From Cryomorphaceae bacterium (GTDB lineage: Bacteria; Bacteroidota; Bacteroidia; Flavobacteriales; Schleiferiaceae), in the NCBI GenBank assembly GCA_017858515.1, contig JAFMBM010000027.1, positions 1 through 41,318 of the forward strand: a DNA stretch of 41,318 nucleotides, given 5' to 3'. Each line of letters begins with the position of its first letter. The stretch's first letter is position 1. A program made the translations under genes and the position numbers. Under the pieces are notes generated by a model. It was not told the DNA's origin. It did no database searches and saw only the letters and a list, made by a program, of their open reading frames with translations. Shown one piece after another: positions 8,490-16,803 of the stretch.

Positions 8490-9928
8490 GAAAGAGCTTT
8501 CTTTGGTTGACTTGCGGGCTTTTGCCTTATCTATCTTTTGCTCAGAATCTTCAGGAAGCCCTTTTATATAATCAAACAGATCTATTGGGAAGCCCGAGAT
8601 ATGTTTCTATGGCGGGTGCTTTTACTTCTCTTGGCAATGATTTATCTGGAGTATCGGATAACCCTGCAGGATTATCGGTTTTTAGGCAAGATGTAGCTGA
8701 AATTAGTTTTGGTTTTAGGACGCGCACTAGCACAGCAAACTATTTTAATGTTTCTAGTCGAGAAGCTCTTACGGATGCGGTTCTGGGAGTAGCGGGATTA
8801 GTGAAAGAGATTCCCAATCCAGAGAATACCGATTATAGGTTTCATTTTGGATTTACCATCCGGCAAGTGGCTCGCTTCGACAAAGAATGGACGGTTAAAG
8901 GACAAAACCCCAATTATTCTATTATTGATCAATGGATTGCGAATTCCAATGGGATAGATCCAGACAATTTATTATCGAACGGCTTACTCTTTGAACGAAT
9001 GGCATGGGAAGGATTCTTAACCGATGTCGCAGATTCATTGAATAATTACACCTCTTTTGCTACTGGCCTAAATACAAATCATCTCGATCAGATTATTAGC
9101 AGCGGTAACAAGAGTCAAATGGAAATTGCTGCTAGTGGCAGTTACCAGCACAAGTTCTTTTATGGGGCTTCCATCGGCATCCCCTTTCTGAACTACAGTG
9201 AAACATCCACTTATGGAGAGACTGGATTTGATGAGTTTAGTGACGTTGAAGACTTTTCACTTGGCAACACTTACAATCTCTCGGCAACAGGTATTAATCT
9301 TAAAATTGGGTTCATTTATAGACCCGCCTATTGGTTGCGCCTAGGTGGAAGCTACACCTCGCCTACTTGGTATGCTGCTGAAGCTCAGTTTGAAACTATT
9401 TTAAACACTCAATTTCGAGATGGAAGTACCGCAGGACCTATTCTCTACTTCAACGATAATCTTACCTATACTCTACGAACAGCCCAGCGATTTAGTCTTG
9501 GTACTGCCTTTGTTTTAGGGAAGACAGCACTGCTTAGTATCGATTATCATGGCTCTGATCTCAGTCATAACGCCATTAAATCATCCCTCTTCTCTCTCGA
9601 CGAATTGGATCGAGAGATGGATGCGATATTAGCCTGGACAAATGATATTCGGATTGGTGGAGAATATAGATACCGGAATGCGTCGATCCGTGGTGGATAT
9701 CGACTGCAAAGTAGTCCTTACAGAGAGGCATTGAACGATAGACAAACCGATACCAAAACATGGTCTATAGGTTTAGGGTATCAATTCAAGTACTTTGTAG
9801 TTGATATAGCTTGGAGAGCTTCCAGCTTCTCGGAACAATATCAACCCTATGATATTCAGTACACTCCACCCGCTGAAATACGCAACTCAGACAGAATGTT
9901 CGTAGCTGGAATTCAATTGGTGTTATAA
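8486..9928 (+). CDS. OmpP1/FadL/TodX-family outer membrane protein
   Basis: A 480-residue protein with signal peptide (RKSFLWLTCGLLPYLSFAQ) and alternating-hydrophobicity strands across the whole length, ending in a beta-strand with a terminal hydrophobic residue (FVAGIQLVL), as expected for an outer membrane barrel. The mature N-terminus (ALLYNQTDLLGSPRYVSMAGAFTSLGNDLSG followed by DNPAG, split here to stay brief) resembles the N-terminal plug region of Bacteroidota FadL-like proteins, where the DNPAG motif is typical. FadL-like barrels take up hydrophobic substrates such as fatty acids or aromatics; the substrate here is unknown. It is coupled by a 4-base overlap to the upstream lipoprotein gene. 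Confidence 0.85.
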   Translation: MRKSFLWLTCGLLPYLSFAQNLQEALLYNQTDLLGSPRYVSMAGAFTSLGNDLSGVSDNPAGLSVFRQDVAEISFGFRTRTSTANYFNVSSREALTDAVLGVAGLVKEIPNPENTDYRFHFGFTIRQVARFDKEWTVKGQNPNYSIIDQWIANSNGIDPDNLLSNGLLFERMAWEGFLTDVADSLNNYTSFATGLNTNHLDQIISSGNKSQMEIAASGSYQHKFFYGASIGIPFLNYSETSTYGETGFDEFSDVEDFSLGNTYNLSATGINLKIGFIYRPAYWLRLGGSYTSPTWYAAEAQFETILNTQFRDGSTAGPILYFNDNLTYTLRTAQRFSLGTAFVLGKTALLSIDYHGSDLSHNAIKSSLFSLDELDREMDAILAWTNDIRIGGEYRYRNASIRGGYRLQSSPYREALNDRQTDTKTWSIGLGYQFKYFVVDIAWRASSFSEQYQPYDIQYTPPAEIRNSDRMFVAGIQLVL

Positions 9929-10042
9929 TAGTTTGCCATAATAAATCGCATTCTTTCTTAAAATTTTAAAAGCGTCTTTCACCCCCTTATTGCCTCAAGG
10001 ATTCTCTGTAATTTTCCGAAATACAACTGAATTCATTTACAA
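9929..10042. other. Short intergenic region
   Basis: No gene or clear terminator. A ttaaaattttaa palindrome lies near 9960-9970. The promoter of the following large secreted protein should be here, but I see no exact TAnnTTTG box. Confidence 0.3.
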
Positions 10043-13000
10043 ATGAAGAAAATTATTGGTTTCCTACTGGCTGCACTATTCGTTTTACCCCTAGCAGCTC
10101 AAAAGAAAAAATCGAAAAAGAAGCAAGAAACATCGGAGGCCTCCTCCAATGAGACGCTAAATCTAGATGCGTTTAAACTTCGAAATATTGGCCCTGCTCT
10201 TACTTCAGGAAGGATAGCTGATTTAGCTGTGGATCCAAGAAATTCGGATCATTTTTATGTGGCTGTTGCTTCTGGTGGAGTTTGGGAGACCAAGAACAAT
10301 GCTGTTACTTGGACACCTTTGTTCGATTCTGAATCAAGCTTTTCAACGGCTTGCGTTGCAATAAATCCTCATAACCCTAATGAGGTTTGGGTGGGCTCAG
10401 GAGAAAATAACAACCAAAGAAGTGTGGGTTACGGAGATGGCATTTACCGCTCTAGCGATGGTGGAAAGTCATGGAAAAATATGGGCTTGAAAAATTCTGA
10501 GCACATAGGAATGATTGCCTTTGATAGCGATAAACCGAATAGGGTATTTGTGGCCGCTTATGGTCCACTTTGGTCTTCAGGAGGAGACAGAGGTATATAT
10601 AGATCTGACGATTCTGGAGAGACTTGGGAGAAATTGCTGGATGCTGGCATCCATACTGGCTTTAATGAAATTCACCTTCATCCTACACAGAAAGGGTTGA
10701 TTTTTGCTACAGCCCACCAGCGTGCAAGACATGTTTTCACTTATTTAGGCGGTGGTCCTGAATCGGCTCTTTACAAATCTACCGATGATGGAAAAACTTG
10801 GGATAAGGTAAAAAGTGGCCTTCCATCTGCGGATGCAGGAAGACTTAGTCTTGCCATTAGCCCGGTAAATCCTGATGTTCTGTTTTTATTGATTGAAGGG
10901 CATGGAACCTATAAGAGCACCGATAGAGGAGCCTCTTGGAACAAACAAAGTGATCACTCCACTTCAGGAAATTATTATGCTGAAATTGTAGCCCATCCAA
11001 CCGAATTAAACACTCTTTACTCTTTGGATACTTGGTGTCAGGTTAGTTATGATGGTGGAAAGTCTTTTGAGAATGTGCCAGAAAAAGCTAAACATGTAGA
11101 CAACCATTGCATTTGGATTAATCCTAAGAATGCAGACCATATGAGAATGGGCTGCGATGGTGGTTTCTATCAAACCTATGATAGAGGAGAAAATTGGTTG
11201 TTTGCTGCAAATCTTCCAATTACCCAATTTTATCGAGTAAGTACAGATAATGCTCTGCCCTTTTACAACGTCTATGGAGGAACTCAAGATAATTTTTCAC
11301 TAAAAGGACCTTCAAGAACACGATCTTCTCATGGAATCGCAAATAGCGATTGGATCGTTACCAATACCGGCGATGGTTTTGAAACTCAAGTAGACCCAAA
11401 AAATGAAAACATTGTCTATGCACAAGCTCAATACGGATGGTTGGTTCGATTTGACGCTAGCATTGGTGAGGAAGTTTCCATTAAACCCATTGAACCTTTA
11501 AACACGCCTGCTTGGCGCTGGAATTGGGATGCGCCTTTATTGATTAGTCCGCACAACCATGAACGTCTCTATTTCTGCGCGAATGTAGTTTTCAAAAGCG
11601 ACAACAGAGGAAACTCATGGGAAGTAATTAGTCCAGACCTCAGCAAAGGAGAAAATCGCAATGAGTTCAAAATTATGGAACGCTATTGGCCTTCAGATGC
11701 CATTGCAAAGAATCAAAGTACTTCCATCTATGGAAATATTGTGGCTTTTGCAGAGTCTCCTATACAAGAAGGGCTCTTATTCGCTGGAACAGATGATGGC
11801 CTATTACATATTAAGCAGGCTGGTTCTTCTGATTGGACAAAGAGTGAAAGTTTTCCTGGCATTCCTAATTCGGCTTACGTTCAAGGAATTTGGCCTTCAA
11901 AACACGATAAAAATGTCGTTTATGTGGCTTTCAATCATCACAAATACGGCGATTTCAAACCCTATCTTTTAAAAAGTTCCGATGGAGGAAAAAGTTGGAT
12001 TAGCTTACAATCTAATTTACCTGAAAGAGGAACGGTCTATGCCTTTGCTGAGGATCATAAAAATGCCAATTTACTTTTTACCGGAACTGAATTTGGACTT
12101 TTCACCAGCTGGGATGCTGGAAATGATTGGAAAGCACTAAAGAGCGGATTACCAACGGTTGCAGTGAAAGATATTGAGATTCAAGAGCGAGAAGACGATC
12201 TTGTCTTAGCTACTTTCGGTCGAGGCTTTTACATACTGGATGACTATTCGCCCTTGAGAGAGTTTGAAGCTCTAAATAAAGCCGAGGCAATAATATTTTC
12301 GGTAAAAACAGCCAAACTCTTTAATCCCTCCAGGCCTTTAGGTTATAGTGGATCTGGATTTCAAGGTGCAGGGTTTTACCTCGCTCCAAATCCAGAAATT
12401 GGCGTTCGATTCACCTATTACAATCCAGAGATCTCAAAAAGCTTAAAAGATCTAAGAAAAGAGAAAGAAAAAAAGCAATTTGAAGAAGGAGTTGTGATCT
12501 CATATCCAAGCAGTGAAGAACTTCAAAAAGAAGATCTTGAAGTTGCACCTTATCTTCAATTGCTTATCACCGATCGAAATTCAAAGGAAATTATCCGATT
12601 AAACAAACCCCAAACCAAGGGGCTAAGTCAATGGTTTTGGGATGGAAGATATCCATCTAAAGAAGGAGTTTCTAACTCTGGTGGCAAACCAGAAAATAGA
12701 AGCACTTCTTTTGTACCTGAAGGTGAATACTTTGCTCAACTATATGCTATCGACAGTAGAGCTTCTAAGGCCATTGGCGCGAAGCAATCCTTTGCAATTG
12801 AATATCTCGAAGGAGGTCAACTTCCAGCCAAAAATCTGCAAAACCTAGCTCGTTTTCAAAGAAAAGCCGATGAAACAAGTGCACAATTAACTCTTATTGA
12901 GAACCGTGTTGCTCGTTTATCTAAAGAGCTAAAGCATATACGATCCAATGCGATGTTAATGGTAAATATGCCAGAAAATTCAAATTTGAAGCTTACAGAG

Positions 13001-13297
13001 CTAGAACTTAAAATAGATAATCTAAAAACGAAACTCTATGGAAATTCTCGACTTCAGAAGTTAGAATTTGAGACAAGCCCAGGAATTGTAGAAAGAATGG
13101 GTTCCGTTACTTGGAATTCTTATTTCAATGGCTCCGACCCTACAGCTATGCAGATTGACAATTTAAAACTCGTGGGAGATGAATTACCCAAGCTCCAAAA
13201 CGAGTTAAATCAAACAGAAGCAGAAGCCAAAACACTCTATCAACAACTAGTTGGCAATGGAATGCCAGAATTAGATGGAAGTCTTGAGCAACGCTAA
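10043..13297 (+). CDS. Secreted sortilin/VPS10-like BNR-repeat beta-propeller protein
   Basis: A 1084-residue exported protein with signal peptide MKKIIGFLLAALFVLPLAAQ, followed by a short lysine-rich linker. The first 700 residues or so hold many BNR/Asp-box blades of the form S/T-x-D-x-G-x-x-W: YRSSDGGKSW, YRSDDSGETW, YKSTDDGKTW, YKSTDRGASW, FKSDNRGNSW, LKSSDGGKSW. This is the propeller of sialidase/VPS10-like proteins that are common in Bacteroidota and often annotated as glycosyl hydrolases. I see no sialidase catalytic motif, so a catalytic activity is not supported. A region with DRNSKEIIRL and EGEYFAQLYA looks like an Ig-like beta-sandwich (about 830-920). The last 150 residues are heptad-rich and probably a coiled coil. 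No type IX sorting domain is visible. Confidence 0.85.
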   Translation: MKKIIGFLLAALFVLPLAAQKKKSKKKQETSEASSNETLNLDAFKLRNIGPALTSGRIADLAVDPRNSDHFYVAVASGGVWETKNNAVTWTPLFDSESSFSTACVAINPHNPNEVWVGSGENNNQRSVGYGDGIYRSSDGGKSWKNMGLKNSEHIGMIAFDSDKPNRVFVAAYGPLWSSGGDRGIYRSDDSGETWEKLLDAGIHTGFNEIHLHPTQKGLIFATAHQRARHVFTYLGGGPESALYKSTDDGKTWDKVKSGLPSADAGRLSLAISPVNPDVLFLLIEGHGTYKSTDRGASWNKQSDHSTSGNYYAEIVAHPTELNTLYSLDTWCQVSYDGGKSFENVPEKAKHVDNHCIWINPKNADHMRMGCDGGFYQTYDRGENWLFAANLPITQFYRVSTDNALPFYNVYGGTQDNFSLKGPSRTRSSHGIANSDWIVTNTGDGFETQVDPKNENIVYAQAQYGWLVRFDASIGEEVSIKPIEPLNTPAWRWNWDAPLLISPHNHERLYFCANVVFKSDNRGNSWEVISPDLSKGENRNEFKIMERYWPSDAIAKNQSTSIYGNIVAFAESPIQEGLLFAGTDDGLLHIKQAGSSDWTKSESFPGIPNSAYVQGIWPSKHDKNVVYVAFNHHKYGDFKPYLLKSSDGGKSWISLQSNLPERGTVYAFAEDHKNANLLFTGTEFGLFTSWDAGNDWKALKSGLPTVAVKDIEIQEREDDLVLATFGRGFYILDDYSPLREFEALNKAEAIIFSVKTAKLFNPSRPLGYSGSGFQGAGFYLAPNPEIGVRFTYYNPEISKSLKDLRKEKEKKQFEEGVVISYPSSEELQKEDLEVAPYLQLLITDRNSKEIIRLNKPQTKGLSQWFWDGRYPSKEGVSNSGGKPENRSTSFVPEGEYFAQLYAIDSRASKAIGAKQSFAIEYLEGGQLPAKNLQNLARFQRKADETSAQLTLIENRVARLSKELKHIRSNAMLMVNMPENSNLKLTELELKIDNLKTKLYGNSRLQKLEFETSPGIVERMGSVTWNSYFNGSDPTAMQIDNLKLVGDELPKLQNELNQTEAEAKTLYQQLVGNGMPELDGSLEQR

Positions 13298-13299
13298 AC

Positions 13300-13307
13300 T
13301 ACCTTTG
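13300..13307 (+). promoter_or_regulatory. Possible -7 box upstream of the 2OG oxygenase gene
   Basis: TACCTTTG matches TAnnTTTG exactly and lies 19 bases before the ATG at 13327. A TTG at 13284-13286 is only 13 bases upstream, shorter than the usual spacing, so the -33 part is weak. It would give the oxygenase-exporter pair its own promoter, separate from the large secreted protein that ends 29 bases before. Confidence 0.35.
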
Positions 13308-13326
13308 TACAATATCTACAGCTACC

Positions 13327-14151
13327 ATGTCGCTCGACCTAATAAATAAACAATATACTTCTGCGGAAGCCAAATTGAAGCTAAGTGAAGTCTTTCATTC
13401 TGCTAAGCCTTGTAAGCACTTGAACCTTGAAAACTTCTTGTCTGAAGACTTAGCTTTAGAGCTCTTCAGTAATTTTCCGCCTATTGAAAGTCTCAACGTG
13501 AAACGAAAGAGTCTGAATGAGAACAAATCAGAAGACTATCATTTTGAACGTTGGCATCCTTCCTTCGCTAAACTAAGAGAAACCATAGCAAGCGATGAGT
13601 TTTGTACTTGGATCAGTGATATAACGGGCATTGAAGGGCTTAAAACCACAAATGATTCTTTAGGTTCTGGTGTTCACCAAGGCAAAGACGGCAGTTATGT
13701 AGATGTTCATATTGATGTAAATATGAATCCCGACAAAGGATTATGGCGACGAATCAATTTATTGGTTTACCTCAATAAAAATTGGAAACCACAATATGGA
13801 GGAGATTTAGAGCTTTGGAATAAGGAAATGACTGTTTGTGAGGTAAAAGTTCCTTGCGATTTTAATCGCGCCGTTATCTTCTATACGGATGAAAAATCTC
13901 CTCATGGTTATGCCCGCATTAAAGTTCCAGAAGGAGAAACACGTAAAAGTTTTTATACCTATTTCTATACTCCTTTAGGAGATGGATTTAGATACAGTGA
14001 TTCTCGTTTTGTTTCTCGACCCGATGATGCCATTAGTAAAAAACTAGTAACCGGCATGAAAGAATCGGTGAAGATTAATGCGAAACGTTTTCTCAAGGCA
14101 CTAGGAGTGAGATCCTTAGATTTTCAAGATAAGAACAAGAAAAACGAATGA
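13327..14151 (+). CDS. 2-oxoglutarate/Fe(II)-dependent oxygenase, prolyl-4-hydroxylase-like fold
   Basis: A 274-residue cytoplasmic protein with the complete facial triad and co-substrate arginine of 2OG oxygenases: H128-x-D130 in VDVHIDVNM, distal H193 in SPHGY, and R206-x-S208 in ETRKSFYTY. Between them are the typical double-stranded beta-helix strands, with NLLVYLN and YGGDLELW as in prolyl hydroxylase-like enzymes. It would use O2 and 2-oxoglutarate to hydroxylate an unknown substrate. The stop overlaps the start of an ABC exporter by 4 bases (ATGA), so the two are coupled; the substrate could be whatever is exported, but this is inference. The C-terminal 40 residues are basic. Confidence 0.88.
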   Translation: MSLDLINKQYTSAEAKLKLSEVFHSAKPCKHLNLENFLSEDLALELFSNFPPIESLNVKRKSLNENKSEDYHFERWHPSFAKLRETIASDEFCTWISDITGIEGLKTTNDSLGSGVHQGKDGSYVDVHIDVNMNPDKGLWRRINLLVYLNKNWKPQYGGDLELWNKEMTVCEVKVPCDFNRAVIFYTDEKSPHGYARIKVPEGETRKSFYTYFYTPLGDGFRYSDSRFVSRPDDAISKKLVTGMKESVKINAKRFLKALGVRSLDFQDKNKKNE

Positions 14152-15941
14152 GCGAAAAAAACGATTCCCCTAAAAAGCGAATCGATTGGAATTCCTTAAA
14201 AAGAGGCAGTAAGCTCTATAGCTACATCCGTCCTTATCAGGGAAAATTTCTTTTAGGTGTTGTTTTTCTATTTCTATCGAGTGCTGCCAACTTAGCCTTT
14301 CCAAAATTGCTGGGAGATTTAGTTAATGCATCTTCGAGTGAAAACTTCAACTCCACCATTCGAGGTGTGGCTTTGATGTTGTTTGGAGTTTTACTTCTCC
14401 AAGCTACCTTCTCTTATTTTAGAATTATACTGTTCGTTCAAGTAGCAGAAAAAGGACTGGCAGCTTTGCGGCAGGCAACCTACGAGAAAATTTTGCGTTT
14501 AACGATGGCTTTTTTCAATACTCGTCGTGTGGGAGAACTCAATTCTAGAATTTCCTCTGATATATCCCAATTACAAGAAACGTTCACAACCACTTTGGCA
14601 GAGTTTATTCGCCAACTAATCATAATTATTGGAGGAATTGTTCTTTTACTATTCACTTCGGTTAAGCTGACTTTATTCATGTTGGCCATTCTTCCCGTTG
14701 TGGTTTTGGCTGCCGTTGCTTTTGGAAAATTTATTCGAAAATACTCGAAGAAAGTCCAAGATGAATTAGCCGATAGCAATACTATAGTTGAAGAAACCTT
14801 TCAGGGAATTAGCTCTGTAAAAGCTTATACTAATGAATTTTACGAATTAAGCCGATACAAATTCACAACTGAATCTGTAGCCAAAACAGCTATTAAAGGA
14901 GGCTACTACCGAGCCGCCTTTGCAAGCTTTATAGTATTAGGCTTATTTGGCGCGGTAGTAGCCGTTATTTGGCAAGGAAGCATTTTAATTGCTGAAGGAA
15001 AACTAGATGCAGGTCAGCTCATTTCTTTTGTCCTCTATTCAAGCTTTATTGGAGGTTCAATTGGAGGAATGGCTGATGTGTATGCGCGCATCCAAAAAGC
15101 CGTCGGTGCCACTGAAGAACTTTTAGAGATCTTTGAATTTGAAGAAGAACCCATCCAATTTCAAAAAAGAAATCCCGAGCTAACTAATAGAATAAAAGGT
15201 TCTATTTCCTTCCATAAAGTAGACTTTTCCTATCCATCTCGAAAAGAAGTAACTGTTTTAAAAGGGCTAAGCTTTAAAGCCAGCGCTGGACAAAAAATCG
15301 CCTTGGTTGGGTCAAGTGGCGCTGGAAAATCAACAGTAATGAATTTGATTTTAGGTTTTTACCATCCAAATTCAGGAGGAATTGAGATTGATGGAAAAGA
15401 ACTTTCGGTATATGATCTCACAACCTACAGGCAGCAGCTTGCCCTTGTACCTCAAGACGTTATACTCTTTGGAGGAAGTATTGCTAGCAATATAGAATAC
15501 GGCAATCCAGGCAGTTCGCAAGCCCAGATTGAAGAAGCCGCAAAAAAAGCCTTTGCTCATGATTTTATAGTCTCCTTTCCCGATGGTTATGCTACATTGG
15601 TTGGAGAAAGAGGCATTCAGCTCAGTGGCGGACAAAGGCAAAGAATTGCGATTGCTCGAGCTCTTTTATGCAATCCTGCCATTCTTTTGTTGGATGAAGC
15701 TACTAGTGCCCTCGACAGCGAAAGTGAGGCGGAAGTGCAAAAGGCACTGGAAGTACTAATGCAAGGTCGCACATCCATAGTAATTGCACACAGGCTTTCT
15801 ACTATACGAAATGCCGATCTGATCTTAGTAATGGAAGAAGGTCGCATTGTGGAGCAAGGTACTTACCAAGACTTGATGGCTCAAAGCGGTGGACGATTCA
15901 AGGAGTTGCATAATTTTCAGAATCAAAGATTAGACAATTGA
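14148..15941 (+). CDS. ABC exporter, fused permease and ATPase (MsbA/BmrA-like)
   Basis: A 597-residue half-transporter. Six membrane helices lie in about residues 33-310 (type-1 exporter fold), followed by a full nucleotide-binding domain: Walker A GSSGAGKST (388-396), Q-loop at VPQD (434-437), signature LSGGQ (492-496), Walker B ILLLDE (512-517) and switch histidine in IVIAHRLST (H548). It should work as a homodimer. The family includes lipid A flippases and drug or peptide exporters; I cannot choose among them. No peptidase C39 domain is present, so it is not a bacteriocin-type processor. It overlaps the upstream 2OG oxygenase gene by 4 bases. Confidence 0.92.
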   Translation: MSEKNDSPKKRIDWNSLKRGSKLYSYIRPYQGKFLLGVVFLFLSSAANLAFPKLLGDLVNASSSENFNSTIRGVALMLFGVLLLQATFSYFRIILFVQVAEKGLAALRQATYEKILRLTMAFFNTRRVGELNSRISSDISQLQETFTTTLAEFIRQLIIIIGGIVLLLFTSVKLTLFMLAILPVVVLAAVAFGKFIRKYSKKVQDELADSNTIVEETFQGISSVKAYTNEFYELSRYKFTTESVAKTAIKGGYYRAAFASFIVLGLFGAVVAVIWQGSILIAEGKLDAGQLISFVLYSSFIGGSIGGMADVYARIQKAVGATEELLEIFEFEEEPIQFQKRNPELTNRIKGSISFHKVDFSYPSRKEVTVLKGLSFKASAGQKIALVGSSGAGKSTVMNLILGFYHPNSGGIEIDGKELSVYDLTTYRQQLALVPQDVILFGGSIASNIEYGNPGSSQAQIEEAAKKAFAHDFIVSFPDGYATLVGERGIQLSGGQRQRIAIARALLCNPAILLLDEATSALDSESEAEVQKALEVLMQGRTSIVIAHRLSTIRNADLILVMEEGRIVEQGTYQDLMAQSGGRFKELHNFQNQRLDN

Positions 15942-16064
15942 ATTAGGTGTTTCCCAAACTCCCATAATCTCAAAAAACTTACCTAGTTCTTTATTTGTGA
16001 AACTAGCTTCTTTAAGTCCACTAATGGTATAATCATAGATTCGTTTAATACAGAAAGCGTTCAT
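15930..16064 (-). CDS. Possible 44-residue ORF divergent from radC
   Basis: On the - strand an ATG at 16064 opens 44 codons with no rare-looking codons and a protein-like sequence (segments KRIYDYTISGLKEASF, ELGKFFEIMGVWETP), ending at 15930 within the last 12 bases of the ABC exporter. It fills an otherwise empty 146-base gap. Its start is 23 bases from the divergent radC start, and the two starts lie in an inverted repeat (cataggtt/aacctatg). I recognise no family; it could also be the C-terminal relic of a larger gene. Confidence 0.4.
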   Translation of the reverse strand: MNAFCIKRIYDYTISGLKEASFTNKELGKFFEIMGVWETPNSIV

Positions 16065-16090
16065 AGGTTGACTCTATTTTTGAACCTATG
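16062..16090. promoter_or_regulatory. Inverted repeat spanning two divergent start codons, with -7 box
   Basis: cataggtt (16062-16069) and aacctatg (16083-16090) are perfect 8-base inverted arms. The right arm ends in the radC ATG and the left arm starts with the CAT of the small - strand frame. TATTTTTG (16075-16082) between them matches TAnnTTTG and would start radC transcription almost at its ATG, a leaderless or nearly leaderless mRNA. The repeat could be an operator. Confidence 0.35.
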
Positions 16091-16780
16091 CTACCAACAC
16101 ATTTTCCGATTCGACTTTTAAAAGAAGAAGATAAACCTCGCGAAAAACTTCAACTCCAGGGAAGATCTGCCCTGAGCGATACCGAGCTACTCGCCATCCT
16201 TATCAATACAGGTACAAAAAACAAATCAGCCTTAGATGTTGCTAAAGAAATCCTTATATCGTGTCAATCTGACTTAAATCTCCTTGGAAAACTCGATTGT
16301 AAACAATTGATGAATTTTGAAGGAATTGGAGAGGCGAAGGCTATTACTCTCATAAGTGCGCTGGAATTGGGAAGGAGAAGATCTTCTAGCGACGGTCAAA
16401 AAAGTGTGCAAATAAGTTCAAGTAAGAGCGCTTACGAAATCTTCCGCTCAAACCTAAGTGACTTAGACCATGAAGAATTTTGGGGGCTTTATCTTAGTTC
16501 TTCTAACAAGATATTAGGAAAAAAAAGGCTAAGCCAAGGTGGGATTTCGGGTACCGTAGCCGATTTGAGGATCATACTTCGAACGGCTTTAGAATATAAG
16601 GCTACCAGTTTTATAGTGGCACATAATCACCCCTCTGGTTCAACAAAAGCAAGTCAAGCAGATATACAGCTTACCAATCGCTTAAAAAAGAGTTCGGATT
16701 TAATGGATTTAAAGCTCTTAGATCATCTTATCATTGGTGATCAGGCCTATCTTAGCTTCGCAGATGAAGGCCTTCTTTGA
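16088..16780 (+). CDS. radC: RadC-family JAB/MPN-domain protein
   Basis: A 230-residue protein with the standard RadC layout: N-terminal helix-hairpin-helix region (FEGIGEAKA, about 77-85) and C-terminal JAMM metallo-domain with E129/E130, the HNHPSG motif (H179, H181) and D192. The metal ligands are all present. RadC proteins were once linked to DNA repair, but their real job is unsettled; some act as deubiquitinase-like or DNA-processing proteins. Length is normal. It is the first gene of a run with wecB (24 bases to its ATG) and a toroid protein, which is an unusual neighbourhood that probably reflects only genome packing. Confidence 0.95.
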   Translation: MLPTHFPIRLLKEEDKPREKLQLQGRSALSDTELLAILINTGTKNKSALDVAKEILISCQSDLNLLGKLDCKQLMNFEGIGEAKAITLISALELGRRRSSSDGQKSVQISSSKSAYEIFRSNLSDLDHEEFWGLYLSSSNKILGKKRLSQGGISGTVADLRIILRTALEYKATSFIVAHNHPSGSTKASQADIQLTNRLKKSSDLMDLKLLDHLIIGDQAYLSFADEGLL

Positions 16781-16803
16781 GGTCTGAAAAAAAGGATAGC
16801 AAA

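Noticed and set aside
10043-13297. Calling the large BNR-repeat protein a sialidase
   Set aside because: Asp boxes are present, but I see no sialidase arginine triad or FRIP-like motif, so only the propeller fold is supported.
16777-16803. Upstream TTG start for wecB
   Set aside because: It overlaps the radC stop and adds a poorly fitting charged peptide; ATG 16804 starts just before the conserved GARPQFIK core.
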